Positions 1 through 6,144 of a DNA stretch of 6,984 nt are shown here, piece by piece. The translations under genes were made by a program, and so were the position numbers. The notes under the pieces were generated by a model, which had not been told where the DNA came from, ran no database searches, and saw only the letters and a list, made by a program, of their open reading frames with translations. Origin of the DNA: Chloroflexota bacterium. Lineage in GTDB: Bacteria; Chloroflexota; Anaerolineae; DTPP01. Each line of letters opens with the position of its first letter. Position 1 is the first letter of the stretch. The DNA is taken from positions 1-6,984 of the forward strand of contig JAAYZY010000045.1 in NCBI GenBank assembly GCA_012514615.1. Reading direction: 5' to 3'.

Positions 1-793
1 CGAAGCCGACCTTCACCTGGCCCAAGACCAGGTTGGTGACGAACGCCACCACCAACAGAGCGGCCACGCCGCTGATGAGATGGGTATCGCGCATGAGAAT
101 GACATCGCGGATGGAGCCCATGGTGCAGAAGCGGGTACGCTGGGCCAAGAAGCCGATGAACAGGCCGGCGATCAGGGAGATCAGCACCGGCGCGTGGAGC
201 GAGCCAGGGCCGCTTTGGCTGAAGAAGATGGGGCCCCCTTCCCCGAACTGAGGGGGAAACAGGCGCAGCAACAACAGCCCCACCATCAGCAACGGCATGA
301 TCCAGCCCACCGCCGGGTAGGTCTTGGTCGAGCGGCCCAGGTTGTAGCCGTTCTTGAGGAACTGCACACCCATGACGATGCCCACCGTCAGCCCCGCCAG
401 ACCCAGGATGGCGTTCAAGTCTCCGCCGGCCAGACGCAGCAGCGCCCGCCAGGGACAGCCCAAGAAGGCCAACGCCCCGATCATGGCAAAAACCCCCAAC
501 ACGTAACGCACGATGGGCGCCGAGCCAGCCCGGGCGCGGAACTCGCCGAAGAGCAACGCGGCGATCAGAGCTCCCAAGACGAAGCCGGGGATCTCCGGGC
601 GCAGGTACTGCACGGCGGCGGCGCGGTGCAGCCCCAACGCGCCGGCAATGTCCCGCTCGAAGCAGGCGACGCAGATGCCCATGTTGGCCGGGTTGCCCAG
701 CCGCTGCAGCAGGGCGGCCAGCAGGCCAATGACGGCCCCGGCGGCAACGATGCCGCCGCGCGAGGCGAAGAAACGAGTCCACCGTTCGGTCAT
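1..793 (-). CDS. yedE: YedE-family putative selenium transporter, partial (C-terminus beyond the left edge)
   Basis: Reading the minus strand from ATG at 793 gives 264 codons with no stop before the edge. The product is very hydrophobic, with about seven likely membrane helices (roughly residues 12-34, 69-84, 93-115, 126-146, 160-180, 200-218, 237-257), so it is an inner-membrane protein. Motifs typical of the YeeE/YedE sulfur-transport superfamily and its selenium branch are visible: GNPANMGICVACFERDIAGA (33-52), GCPWRALLRLAGGD (112-125) and QRTRFCTMGSIRD (218-230). The cysteines are C41, C44, C113 and C223; conserved cysteines in characterised YeeE proteins lie on the thiosulfate path. The family is known for the selenium-trait membrane protein that co-occurs with YedF and SelD; a selenium substrate here is inferred from the N-terminal motif. 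Full-length members are longer, so a second half-domain should lie outside the window. The start is fixed by AGGAGGA seven bases upstream. The gene is divergent from the secreted-protein gene at 1134. Confidence 0.88.
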   Translation of the reverse strand, partial: MTERWTRFFASRGGIVAAGAVIGLLAALLQRLGNPANMGICVACFERDIAGALGLHRAAAVQYLRPEIPGFVLGALIAALLFGEFRARAGSAPIVRYVLGVFAMIGALAFLGCPWRALLRLAGGDLNAILGLAGLTVGIVMGVQFLKNGYNLGRSTKTYPAVGWIMPLLMVGLLLLRLFPPQFGEGGPIFFSQSGPGSLHAPVLISLIAGLFIGFLAQRTRFCTMGSIRDVILMRDTHLISGVAALLVVAFVTNLVLGQVKVGF

Positions 794-800
794 GGTCCAT

Positions 801-807
801 TCCTCCT
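801..807 (-). promoter_or_regulatory. Shine-Dalgarno site of the yedE-like gene
   Basis: The minus strand reads AGGAGGA here, followed by seven bases and then ATG at 793-791. Another ATG (800-798) abuts the site directly and is out of frame with the YedE motifs. The site therefore decides the start at 793. Confidence 0.8.
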
Positions 808-835
808 GGTGACAGGCTTTGGCTATAGAGGCCTT

Positions 836-846
836 ACATGCCATGT
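836..846. repeat. Short inverted repeat in the yedE-like leader
   Basis: ACATG-C-CATGT is a perfect 5-bp inverted repeat around a single base. It lies about 15-25 bases downstream of the predicted start of transcription, a position where an operator could act. A wider ACAGGC (812-817) / GCCTGT (861-866) pair brackets it. A palindrome this short is expected by chance fairly often, so a regulatory role is speculative. Confidence 0.25.
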
Positions 847-868
847 TGTTATCGCTTCATGCCTGTGT

Positions 869-896
869 ATTATATCACAACAGCTAGAGGATGCAA
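869..896 (-). promoter_or_regulatory. Extended -10 sigma70-type promoter for the yedE-like gene
   Basis: On the minus strand a perfect TATAAT (874-869) is directly preceded by TGA (877-875), giving the extended -10 form TGnTATAAT. The best -35 candidate is TTGCAT (896-891) with a 16-bp spacer; it matches TTGACA only in TTG, as expected when an extended -10 compensates. Transcription would start near 862, leaving a leader of about 70 nt before the ATG at 793. It sits in a local AT-rich patch of an otherwise GC-rich window. The call is based on sequence match only. Confidence 0.6.
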
Positions 897-1120
897 CTCC
901 GAAGCCTGTCCTGCCGAGTTTCCTTCTCTCCCCAGCGCGAGGGCCGGCCCGGGCACGAGAAGCGATGGGCGCAGCGGAGCATGGCGGGTACCTTACAGTT
1001 CTTTCATATGACGTCGTCGGCAGTATCGCCGGCTGGCTTTGTTCCGTCCGGAAGAGTGTAGCGCCGTGTCCGCAAGGGGGGCTGACCTGCCGGCGGCGCG
1101 CCGCAGATCTCGCCAAGTGC

Positions 1121-1127
1121 AAGGAGG
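1121..1127 (+). promoter_or_regulatory. Shine-Dalgarno site of the secreted beta-propeller gene
   Basis: AAGGAGG is followed by six bases and then ATG at 1134. It supports this start, which also places a normal signal peptide at the N-terminus. Confidence 0.8.
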
Positions 1128-1133
1128 GAGGCG

Positions 1134-3530
1134 ATGCGCAGAACGCTTTGCCTGCTGGTGTGTACCGTGATCGCCCTGCTGGGCGGCAGTGTTGGGGCGG
1201 CAGCTCAGAGCCCGACGAACCTGGGCGTCGTTGCCTCGTCCGACAGCGGCGCGGCCACCGTGTTCGACCTCTCCAGCGGCGCGGTGGTAGCCACCATCCC
1301 CACCGGCTCCCAGCCGGTCGGCGTAGCCATCTCCCGGGACAACCGCCTGGCCCTGGTCACCGACCCCGTGGACCGGACCGTCACGCGCATCAACCTGGCC
1401 GCCTCGCCGCCGGTGGCCGCCGGCAGCTTCTCCACCGCAACGGCCGTCCAGGCGCCCCAGGGCCTGGCCATCACGCCTGACGGCCGCTACGTCCTCCTGG
1501 CCCACGCCGTCATCACCGGCAGCCTCACGTCGTGGGACGTGAGCAGCGGCGCGCTGGTTTCCCAAGCGCCGCTAACCGGCCGGGCAGACGGCGTGGCCCT
1601 CACCCCCGACGGCGCGTTGGCCCTGGTGAACGACATCGCCGGCAGCCAGATCAGCCTGACGACGGTGGGAACGGATGGCGTCCTCACCGACACCGGCGCT
1701 CGTCTAACGCTCACCGGCGGTGGCGGCGCGCCAGACCCCGTGGTGGTGCACCCCAGCGGGCAGCGCGCCCTGGTGGGCGACGGCAGCGGCAGCGGCCTCT
1801 GGGTGCTGCAGATCAGCGGCACGACGGTCACTTCCTTGGGCTACCTGGACCTGGGCCTGACGGTGCATGGCCTGGCATTCTCGCCCGACGGGGCCAAGGC
1901 CTACGCCTACGGTTCGTCCGCGGCGCAGGCGGCCGTGCTGGCCATCGATGGCAGCCTCAACGTCACCGACACCGGCACGCGGGTAACCCTGCCGGCCGCT
2001 GCGTCCAGCTTCCACGGCGTGGCCGCGGCAGCCTGGCTGGCCGACGGGTCACGCAGCCTCTTCTCCACCGCCAGCGGCAACCAGGTGCGGGCCGTCGACA
2101 GCGCCACGGACGCTGTGCCGCCGTGGGTGGTGGCCGCCGCCGGGCCCGCTGGACTGGACGTCACGCACCCGGCTGGCCCGGCAGCGCAGATCATGTACCT
2201 GAGCGGCAACAACCAGGAGGGAACCCTGGGCATGCCGCTGCCCATGCCACTGCGGGTGCGGGTGGTGGACGGGCGAGGCATCCCGGTGACCAACCAGCGG
2301 GTCGATTGGAGCATCGTAGGCGCGCCGCCGGGGGCGGTGGGGCAGGTCCTCAGCGCCACCCGCACGCAGACCGACGCCCAGGGCATCGCATGGGTGTCGC
2401 TCACCCTCGGTGACAGGCCGGGCATCTATAGTGTCAACGCGGCGGCAGGCCTGGCCGGCTCGCCGGTGCGCTTCAGCGCCACAGCCACCGATCGGCCGGC
2501 CTGCATCGTCAAGCGCGTCTCCCAGTCTGGCGATGACTCCTTCGTGCAGGGCGACGCCACGCTCTATGACCTGAGCTATGTGCGCTTGGGCGGGCGCGAC
2601 GCGGGCTTTCGCTTCATCGTCACCCAGATTCCTCAGGGCAGCCGCATCACCGAAGCCACCCTTTCGTTTGCGGCTGACGGAGCGGCCACCATGCCCATCA
2701 CCGTGACGCTCCACGCAGAAGACGCCGACCAGTCGCAAGCCTTCACCTTCCAACACCCCCTGCTCAACACCCGCCCCCGCAGCGAGGCGCAGGTGGTCTG
2801 GCCGCTGGTCGCCTCGTGGGGCAACGGGCAGTGGGTCACGTCGCCGGATATCGCCGAGCTGGTGCAGGAAGTGGTAGACCGCCCTGGCTGGCGGGCCAAC
2901 AACGCCCTGTCGCTCCTGCTCATCGGCCACCACGAGGTCGTTCCCTACCGCGACGTGGTGAGTTTCGACGCCGCGGCCAGCCAGGCAGCGCGGCTGGACG
3001 TCTGCTTCATCCCGCCGTGGGCGTTCACCCCCACCCCCACGCCCACCTACACCCCCACGGCCACGGCTACCCCCACGGCAACGCCAACCCCCACGGCCAC
3101 CGCCACCCCTACGCCCACCGCCACCGCCACCAGCGTGGTCAGCCAAGGCTGGGTTGTGGGGCGGGTGTGGGAGGACCTGGACCAGGACGGCGAGCCGGAA
3201 GAGGGCGAGCGGCCGCTGGCTGGCGTACGGGTAACCTTGGATGGGAGTGGGCCGCGGGCTGCCGCAGGGACCTTGGAGACGTGGAGTGGGGAGGACGGAC
3301 GCTATGCCTTCGCCGGCGTGGAGCCGGGCACCCACACGGTGGCGGTGGATCTCTTGGCCGGGCACTTCGCCACCACCGCCCCCAGCCGGGAGATCACCGT
3401 GCCGCCCAACCTGCCCACAGAGGTGAACTTCGGTATGCGCCCCTTCTACACGGTGTGGGCGCCCTACGTGCTACAGCGCATGCCGCCGATCTTCTGGCAG
3501 AACCTGCCGCTGCTCTTGCAGCAGCGCTAG
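1134..3530 (+). CDS. Secreted multidomain protein: beta-propeller, Ig-like, DNRLRE-like and SdrD B-like modules
   Basis: This is a 798-aa exported protein. Residues 1-25 form a signal peptide: RR start, hydrophobic core, then AAAQS as a likely cleavage site. Residues of about 27-345 look like a YVTN/NHL-type beta-propeller, with recurring blade motifs such as ITPDGRYVLL, LTPDGALALV, VHPSGQRALV and FSPDGAKAYA. About 350-453 is an invasin/intimin-like Big_1 Ig domain (VDGRGIPVTNQRVDW, TDAQGIAWVSL). About 457-628 resembles a DNRLRE-type beta-sandwich (GSRITEATLSF, DIAELVQEVVDRPGW). It is bracketed by C457 and C624, the only cysteines in the mature protein, so a disulfide is plausible. A Thr/Pro/Ala linker spans 632-666. 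About 670-772 is an SdrD B/Cna B-like domain with a calcium-type loop DLDQDGEPEEGE (681-692). The tail is aromatic and leucine-rich (NLPLLLQQR) with no sortase motif. No catalytic residues are apparent; a binding or adhesive surface role is inferred. It is convergent with the lipoprotein gene on the opposite strand. Confidence 0.9.
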   Translation: MRRTLCLLVCTVIALLGGSVGAAAQSPTNLGVVASSDSGAATVFDLSSGAVVATIPTGSQPVGVAISRDNRLALVTDPVDRTVTRINLAASPPVAAGSFSTATAVQAPQGLAITPDGRYVLLAHAVITGSLTSWDVSSGALVSQAPLTGRADGVALTPDGALALVNDIAGSQISLTTVGTDGVLTDTGARLTLTGGGGAPDPVVVHPSGQRALVGDGSGSGLWVLQISGTTVTSLGYLDLGLTVHGLAFSPDGAKAYAYGSSAAQAAVLAIDGSLNVTDTGTRVTLPAAASSFHGVAAAAWLADGSRSLFSTASGNQVRAVDSATDAVPPWVVAAAGPAGLDVTHPAGPAAQIMYLSGNNQEGTLGMPLPMPLRVRVVDGRGIPVTNQRVDWSIVGAPPGAVGQVLSATRTQTDAQGIAWVSLTLGDRPGIYSVNAAAGLAGSPVRFSATATDRPACIVKRVSQSGDDSFVQGDATLYDLSYVRLGGRDAGFRFIVTQIPQGSRITEATLSFAADGAATMPITVTLHAEDADQSQAFTFQHPLLNTRPRSEAQVVWPLVASWGNGQWVTSPDIAELVQEVVDRPGWRANNALSLLLIGHHEVVPYRDVVSFDAAASQAARLDVCFIPPWAFTPTPTPTYTPTATATPTATPTPTATATPTPTATATSVVSQGWVVGRVWEDLDQDGEPEEGERPLAGVRVTLDGSGPRAAAGTLETWSGEDGRYAFAGVEPGTHTVAVDLLAGHFATTAPSREITVPPNLPTEVNFGMRPFYTVWAPYVLQRMPPIFWQNLPLLLQQR
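3027..3131 (+). repeat. Low-complexity Pro/Thr/Ala linker-coding repeat
   Basis: Degenerate short tandem units of ACCCCC, ACGGCC and ACGCCC type encode residues 632-666 of the secreted protein, a linker of TPTP and TATP units. It separates the beta-sandwich from the SdrD B-like domain. The array is in frame and could vary in length between strains by slippage. Thr-rich linkers like this are candidate glycosylation sites; that is inference. Confidence 0.8.
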
Positions 3531-3543
3531 GGACGGCGGCCGT

Positions 3544-3583
3544 GGAGGGGTGGCCGGGCATGGGCATGCCCGGTCACTCCTCC
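3544..3583. terminator. Bidirectional hairpin between convergent genes
   Basis: The arm GGAGGGGTGGCCGGGCA (3544-3560) pairs with TGCCCGGTCACTCCTCC (3567-3583). This gives 17 pairs, two of them G-U wobbles on the plus-strand RNA, and the 6-nt remainder 3561-3566 can close one more pair. It begins 14 bases after the stop of the plus-strand gene and covers the TGA (3576-3574) of the minus-strand lipoprotein gene, so it sits at both 3' ends. Neither side has a U-tract, so it is not a canonical intrinsic terminator. It may act as a Rho-assisted or U-less terminator, or as a 3'-end stabiliser. Confidence 0.6.
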
Positions 3584-4233
3584 ACCCACACGGTGGCCAG
3601 CCCCACCACCTGCAGGCGCTCTTCGTCGTAGACCCCCGTGCGCAGGTCCAGCTTCAGCCAGACGTTCTCCCGCAGCTTGCCTTCCCAGAGGATGGAGTCG
3701 GCCCCCTTGCGGTAGGGGTAGCCTTCCACGCCCCCCAGATCGGCCCCTTGGTCGGTGCGGCCGACATAGGTGATGGTGGTGCCGGGGATGGCCTTGCCCT
3801 TATTCACCCAGTAGCTCACCGGGACGGCGTGCCAAAGCGGGCTTTCCGTGGCGATCGGCAGGGCCTGAGGCGCGGGACGGCGCACCTGCAACTCCACGGC
3901 ACCCACGGAATGCAGTGTCTTCTCGTCGAACAGGGCCACACGCAGGGCCAGCTTCATGCGGACGCCTTCGGCCGGGCGGCCTTCATGCTCCAACGAGTCG
4001 CCGGTGCGGCGGATCGCCTTCTGCCCGCCGATGAGCACCTCGGCCCCCTGATCGGTGCGGCGCACGTAGCGGAGGTCGGTGCCGGGGATGATCTCGCCGG
4101 CCGCCACGCCCACTTCCACCGGCCCGCTGTAGACGAGCACGTCTTCGCGAGCCGGGGCCTGACACGAGGCGGCCGCCCCCAGCAGCGCCGCCACAGCGGC
4201 CAGCCCCAACAGCCCAGAGATCAATCGTCTCAT
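3574..4233 (-). CDS. Predicted lipoprotein with two tandem copies of an unrecognised domain
   Basis: This 219-aa protein has an N-terminal hydrophobic segment (residues 4-22) ending in AAASC. C24 is a probable lipidation site, although the lipobox has Ala rather than Leu at -3. The mature part has two copies of one domain, residues 38-117 and 138-217. By my ungapped alignment 33 of 80 positions are identical, and the offset is exactly 100 residues. Shared features are IPGT (49-52/149-152), YV (56-57/156-157), RTDQGA (59-64/159-164), DS (79-80/179-180), KL.LR (94-98/194-198), (F/Y)DE (102-104/202-204) and VG (110-111/210-211). C24 is the only cysteine. I do not recognise the family; the alternating polar/hydrophobic pattern suggests a beta-rich fold. 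The start has a modest ribosome site (AGGGGAG, four bases upstream). It follows the membrane-anchored gene by 43 bp in the same direction, so co-transcription is likely. No function is assigned. Confidence 0.82.
   Translation of the reverse strand: MRRLISGLLGLAAVAALLGAAASCQAPAREDVLVYSGPVEVGVAAGEIIPGTDLRYVRRTDQGAEVLIGGQKAIRRTGDSLEHEGRPAEGVRMKLALRVALFDEKTLHSVGAVELQVRRPAPQALPIATESPLWHAVPVSYWVNKGKAIPGTTITYVGRTDQGADLGGVEGYPYRKGADSILWEGKLRENVWLKLDLRTGVYDEERLQVVGLATVWVEE
3583..3822 (-). repeat. Lipoprotein internal repeat, copy 2
   Basis: Encodes residues 138-217, the second copy. It is richer in aromatics than copy 1 (W142, Y172, Y174, W183, W192, W216) and has lost the GG pair at copy 1 positions 69-70, which suggests divergence after duplication. 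The copy ends two codons before the stop. Confidence 0.8.
3883..4122 (-). repeat. Lipoprotein internal repeat, copy 1
   Basis: Encodes residues 38-117, the first copy of the duplicated domain. It aligns without gaps to the copy at 3583-3822 at a 300-bp offset. The segments coding for RTDQGA and the preceding IPGT are also recognisably similar at the DNA level. Confidence 0.8.
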
Positions 4234-4259
4234 GGCTCTCCCCTTCTCTACTCCGGACT

Positions 4260-4286
4260 CACCCGCGCCGCCCCGCCTAGCGGGTG
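4260..4286 (-). terminator. Weak hairpin over the stop codon of the membrane-anchored gene
   Basis: CACCCGC (4260-4266) and GCGGGTG (4280-4286) form a perfect 7-bp stem around a 13-nt loop. The loop contains the TAG stop of the upstream gene (4279-4277). There is no U-tract. It could partly attenuate read-through into the lipoprotein gene or protect the transcript end, but GC-rich DNA makes chance stems common. Confidence 0.3.
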
Positions 4287-5044
4287 CGCCGCCAATCTAC
4301 CCAGTGCCAGCAGGCCTTCTGGTGCGGCCCTTCTTGGCGATGCGGCACTTCCACCACTGGGCTGATGGGGTTGCCGGCGCTATCCAGCACCACCACGTAC
4401 CAGAGGTTGGGCGTGCTGCCGATAACTACGTCGTACTGCCCCAGGTCGGTCCCGCCCTTGGAGAAGGCCACCGCTTCGTTGCCCCACTGGTCGTAGGCGC
4501 GCACGCGCACCCCTTCCAGGGGCGTCCCCTGGGCGTCCCGCACTGTGCCGCGGATGTAGTTGGCGTAGCAGCCCTGGGTATCGTCGTGGCGCACGCCGCC
4601 CACGGCAGTGAAGAGGTACCGCCCGGCTGGCGCGGTAGGCGTAGCCCAGATGTCGCCGGGGGTGCCCCCGGGGGGCGTCATGGCAGTGGGCAGGTTCGTC
4701 ACCCAAGGGAAGGTGGGCGTGGCCCCCACGAGCCCGGCCCCCAAGGGCGTGGCCGTGGGCGCAGCCGGGGTGATCACCGCCGGCGCCGGGGTGACGATGG
4801 CAGGCGGGGTAGGGGTGACCACAACCGGCGCAGCGGTGAACGTGGCGGAGGGCGCGGCCGTGGCTGCCGGCGCCGAAGTAGGCGGCGGCGCGCTGGTGGC
4901 CGTGTGGGCCGGGGCCAACCGCTCGCTCCAAAGGGTCGTCAGCCGCTGCCCCCCCACCAAGAAGAGGCTGATGCCGGCGTAGGCGCCCAGGCAGAAGACA
5001 ATCAGGATCACCAGAAAGGCGATGGCGTAGCTCTTGCGGTCCAT
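4277..5044 (-). CDS. Membrane-anchored protein with Pro/Thr/Ala stalk and carboxypeptidase-regulatory-like domain
   Basis: This 255-aa protein has a single N-terminal membrane helix (residues 6-30) after the charged start MDRK, with no clear cleavage site, so it is probably an anchor with the rest outside. Residues of about 43-140 are a Pro/Thr/Ala/Val-rich stalk. Residues of about 148-251 form a compact beta domain with TVRDAQGTPLEGVRVRAYD (167-185), typical of carboxypeptidase-regulatory/Cna B-like folds. It then has WYVVVLDSAGNPISPVVEV (215-233) and ends WHWVDWRR. C159 opens and C245 closes this domain, so a disulfide is plausible; the other cysteine, C18, is in the helix. I know similar domains from memory in uncharacterised Chloroflexota surface proteins, without an assigned function. 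The ribosome site is weak (GAGGA close to the ATG). The gene lies 66 bp after the deacetylase gene with its own candidate promoter, and 43 bp ahead of the lipoprotein gene. Confidence 0.85.
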   Translation of the reverse strand: MDRKSYAIAFLVILIVFCLGAYAGISLFLVGGQRLTTLWSERLAPAHTATSAPPPTSAPAATAAPSATFTAAPVVVTPTPPAIVTPAPAVITPAAPTATPLGAGLVGATPTFPWVTNLPTAMTPPGGTPGDIWATPTAPAGRYLFTAVGGVRHDDTQGCYANYIRGTVRDAQGTPLEGVRVRAYDQWGNEAVAFSKGGTDLGQYDVVIGSTPNLWYVVVLDSAGNPISPVVEVPHRQEGPHQKACWHWVDWRRTR

Positions 5045-5075
5045 GCATCCTCGCTTTCGGTTGCGTTCTCGGCCC

Positions 5076-5105
5076 AGTGTAGCACGACAGCCCGAGGCCG
5101 GTCAA
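5076..5105 (-). promoter_or_regulatory. Candidate sigma70 promoter for the membrane-anchored gene
   Basis: On the minus strand TTGACC (5105-5100, five of six consensus matches) and TACACT (5081-5076, four of six) are 18 bp apart. They lie entirely within the 66-bp gap after the deacetylase stop. Transcription would start near 5069, about 25 nt before the ATG at 5044. This would allow the membrane-anchored and lipoprotein genes to be expressed independently of the deacetylase gene. Confidence 0.45.
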
Positions 5106-5110
5106 CCGCC

Positions 5111-6139
5111 TCAGACCAATCGGTGCAGGCCCCGCAGCTGGTTCAGGTAGTCGCTGATGTCGGCCTCGGCATAGGGGGCCGGCCCTAGGGGGTCCAGCGC
5201 CTCGTCGCGGCCCAACAGCGCCGAGAAGGTATTGAGCACGCCGTAGGCCAGCGCCTCCAATTGGTACCCCCCTTCCAGTACAAAGACGATGCGGCCGCCG
5301 CAAAGTTCCCCGGCCAGGCTGGTCAGGGTGCGCACAAGGGCGGCGTAGCCGCCCAGGGAGAGGAGCAGCCTGGCCAAGGGATCTTGCCAGTGTGCGTCGT
5401 AGCCGGCCGAGCAGAGCACCAGTTGCGGGCCGAACCGCTCGGCCAGGGGATAGAGCAGCTCGTCGAAGATGGCGGTGAAGCCCTCGTCTCCCACCCCGGC
5501 GCTCAGGGGCACATTCACCGTGTAGCCCTGGCCAGGCCCCTCGCCGATCTCCCGCCAGTGGCCACTGCCGGGGTAGTGGGGGTATTGGTGCGTGGAGAAG
5601 AAGAGCGCTCGGGGGTCGGCGTAGAACGCTTCTTGGGTACCGTTGCCGTGGTGGACATCGAAATCCACCAGCAGCACCCGCTCCAGGCCCCCCTGGTCCA
5701 AGGCCGCCCGCGCCGCCAGCGCCAGGTTGTTGCACAGGCAGAAGCCCATGCCGCGCCCGCGCAAGGCGTGGTGCCCCGGGGGCCGCACCAGGGCGAAGCC
5801 ATTGGCGAGGTCGCCCCGCAGCACCGCCTCGGTGAGGGCCACCGTGCCCCCGGCGGCGGCCAGGGCGGCGCTGTAGGAGCCGGCCGCGACGTAGGTGTCG
5901 GCGTCCAGGTGGCCGCCGCCCCGCTCGGCCAGGGTGCGCAGGCGGTCCAGATAATGCCGGTCGTGCACTGAGGCCAGCCGCTCCAGGCTGAGGGGGGCGG
6001 CCGGCACGGCCTGGAGCCGGTCCAGCAGGCCGTGCGCCGTCAGTTTGGCCATGATCGCCTGGAGGCGTTGGCCGCTTTCGGGGTGGCCAGCCTGGTCATG
6101 CTCCAGGAAGACCGGGTCGTAGACGTAGCCGGTGGTCAT
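5111..6139 (-). CDS. Histone-deacetylase-family zinc amidohydrolase
   Basis: This 342-aa cytoplasmic enzyme belongs to the arginase/deacetylase-fold superfamily, which includes HDACs, AcuC and acetylpolyamine amidohydrolases. All family landmarks are present: HPESGQR (19-25), VRPPGHHA (118-125), GFCLCNN (132-138), VDFDVHHGNGTQ (158-169), YPHYPGSG (186-193), SAGYDAH (244-250) and LEGGY (288-292). By family analogy D161, H163 and D248 bind zinc, H123/H124 with D159 form the charge relay, and Y292 stabilises the oxyanion, so it should be active. It removes acyl groups from lysine or polyamine-like substrates; which one cannot be told. The class II-like RPPGHHA/NGTQ pattern fits general bacterial deacetylases rather than a clear AcuC, and no acetoin genes are nearby. 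The start at 6139 is chosen because family homology begins there and GAGG lies seven bases upstream; the open frame to 6271 is only translated palindromes. Confidence 0.92.
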   Translation of the reverse strand: MTTGYVYDPVFLEHDQAGHPESGQRLQAIMAKLTAHGLLDRLQAVPAAPLSLERLASVHDRHYLDRLRTLAERGGGHLDADTYVAAGSYSAALAAAGGTVALTEAVLRGDLANGFALVRPPGHHALRGRGMGFCLCNNLALAARAALDQGGLERVLLVDFDVHHGNGTQEAFYADPRALFFSTHQYPHYPGSGHWREIGEGPGQGYTVNVPLSAGVGDEGFTAIFDELLYPLAERFGPQLVLCSAGYDAHWQDPLARLLLSLGGYAALVRTLTSLAGELCGGRIVFVLEGGYQLEALAYGVLNTFSALLGRDEALDPLGPAPYAEADISDYLNQLRGLHRLV

Positions 6140-6144
6140 GGACG

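Larger units (their letters stand above)
794..1133. other. Divergent intergenic region between the yedE-like gene and the secreted-protein gene
   Basis: This 340-bp stretch has no credible gene; short open frames crossing it lack family resemblance and ribosome sites. Its left part holds the yedE-like Shine-Dalgarno, leader and extended -10 promoter. For the rightward gene I found no convincing -35/-10 pair: TTACAG near 993-998 and CATATG at 1005-1010 are poorly placed. A 12-bp GC palindrome, GCGGCGCGCCGC (1093-1104), lies just ahead of the rightward Shine-Dalgarno and could form structure in that leader. The rightward promoter may use a different sigma factor or be too degenerate to see. Confidence 0.6.

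Noticed and set aside
993..1026. TTACAG / CAGTAT as a promoter for the 798-aa gene
   Set aside because: The -10 match is poor and the spacing is too long for a sigma70 promoter, so no plus-strand promoter is called.
1093..1104. GCGGCGCGCCGC palindrome as an operator
   Set aside because: Short all-GC palindromes are expected often at this base composition; it is noted only as possible leader structure.
80..1480. Long plus-strand open frame of 466 codons
   Set aside because: It runs antisense to the YedE-like gene and then out of frame across the signal peptide and start of the 798-aa gene. It is Gln/Arg/Gly/His-rich with no domain and is an artefact of GC-rich coding DNA.
3027..3131. Tandem array considered as a CRISPR or minisatellite
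   Set aside because: There are no spacers and no uniform repeat unit, and it is in frame as a Thr/Pro linker of a secreted protein.
2049..3365. Minus-strand open frame of 438 codons opposite the secreted protein
   Set aside because: It is composed of Gly/Arg/His-rich low-complexity peptide from the antisense of the TP linker and propeller; no ribosome site or motif.
4380..5735. Minus-strand open frame of 451 codons
   Set aside because: It lies in another frame of the same strand across the deacetylase and stalked-protein genes, both of which have clear motifs in their own frames.
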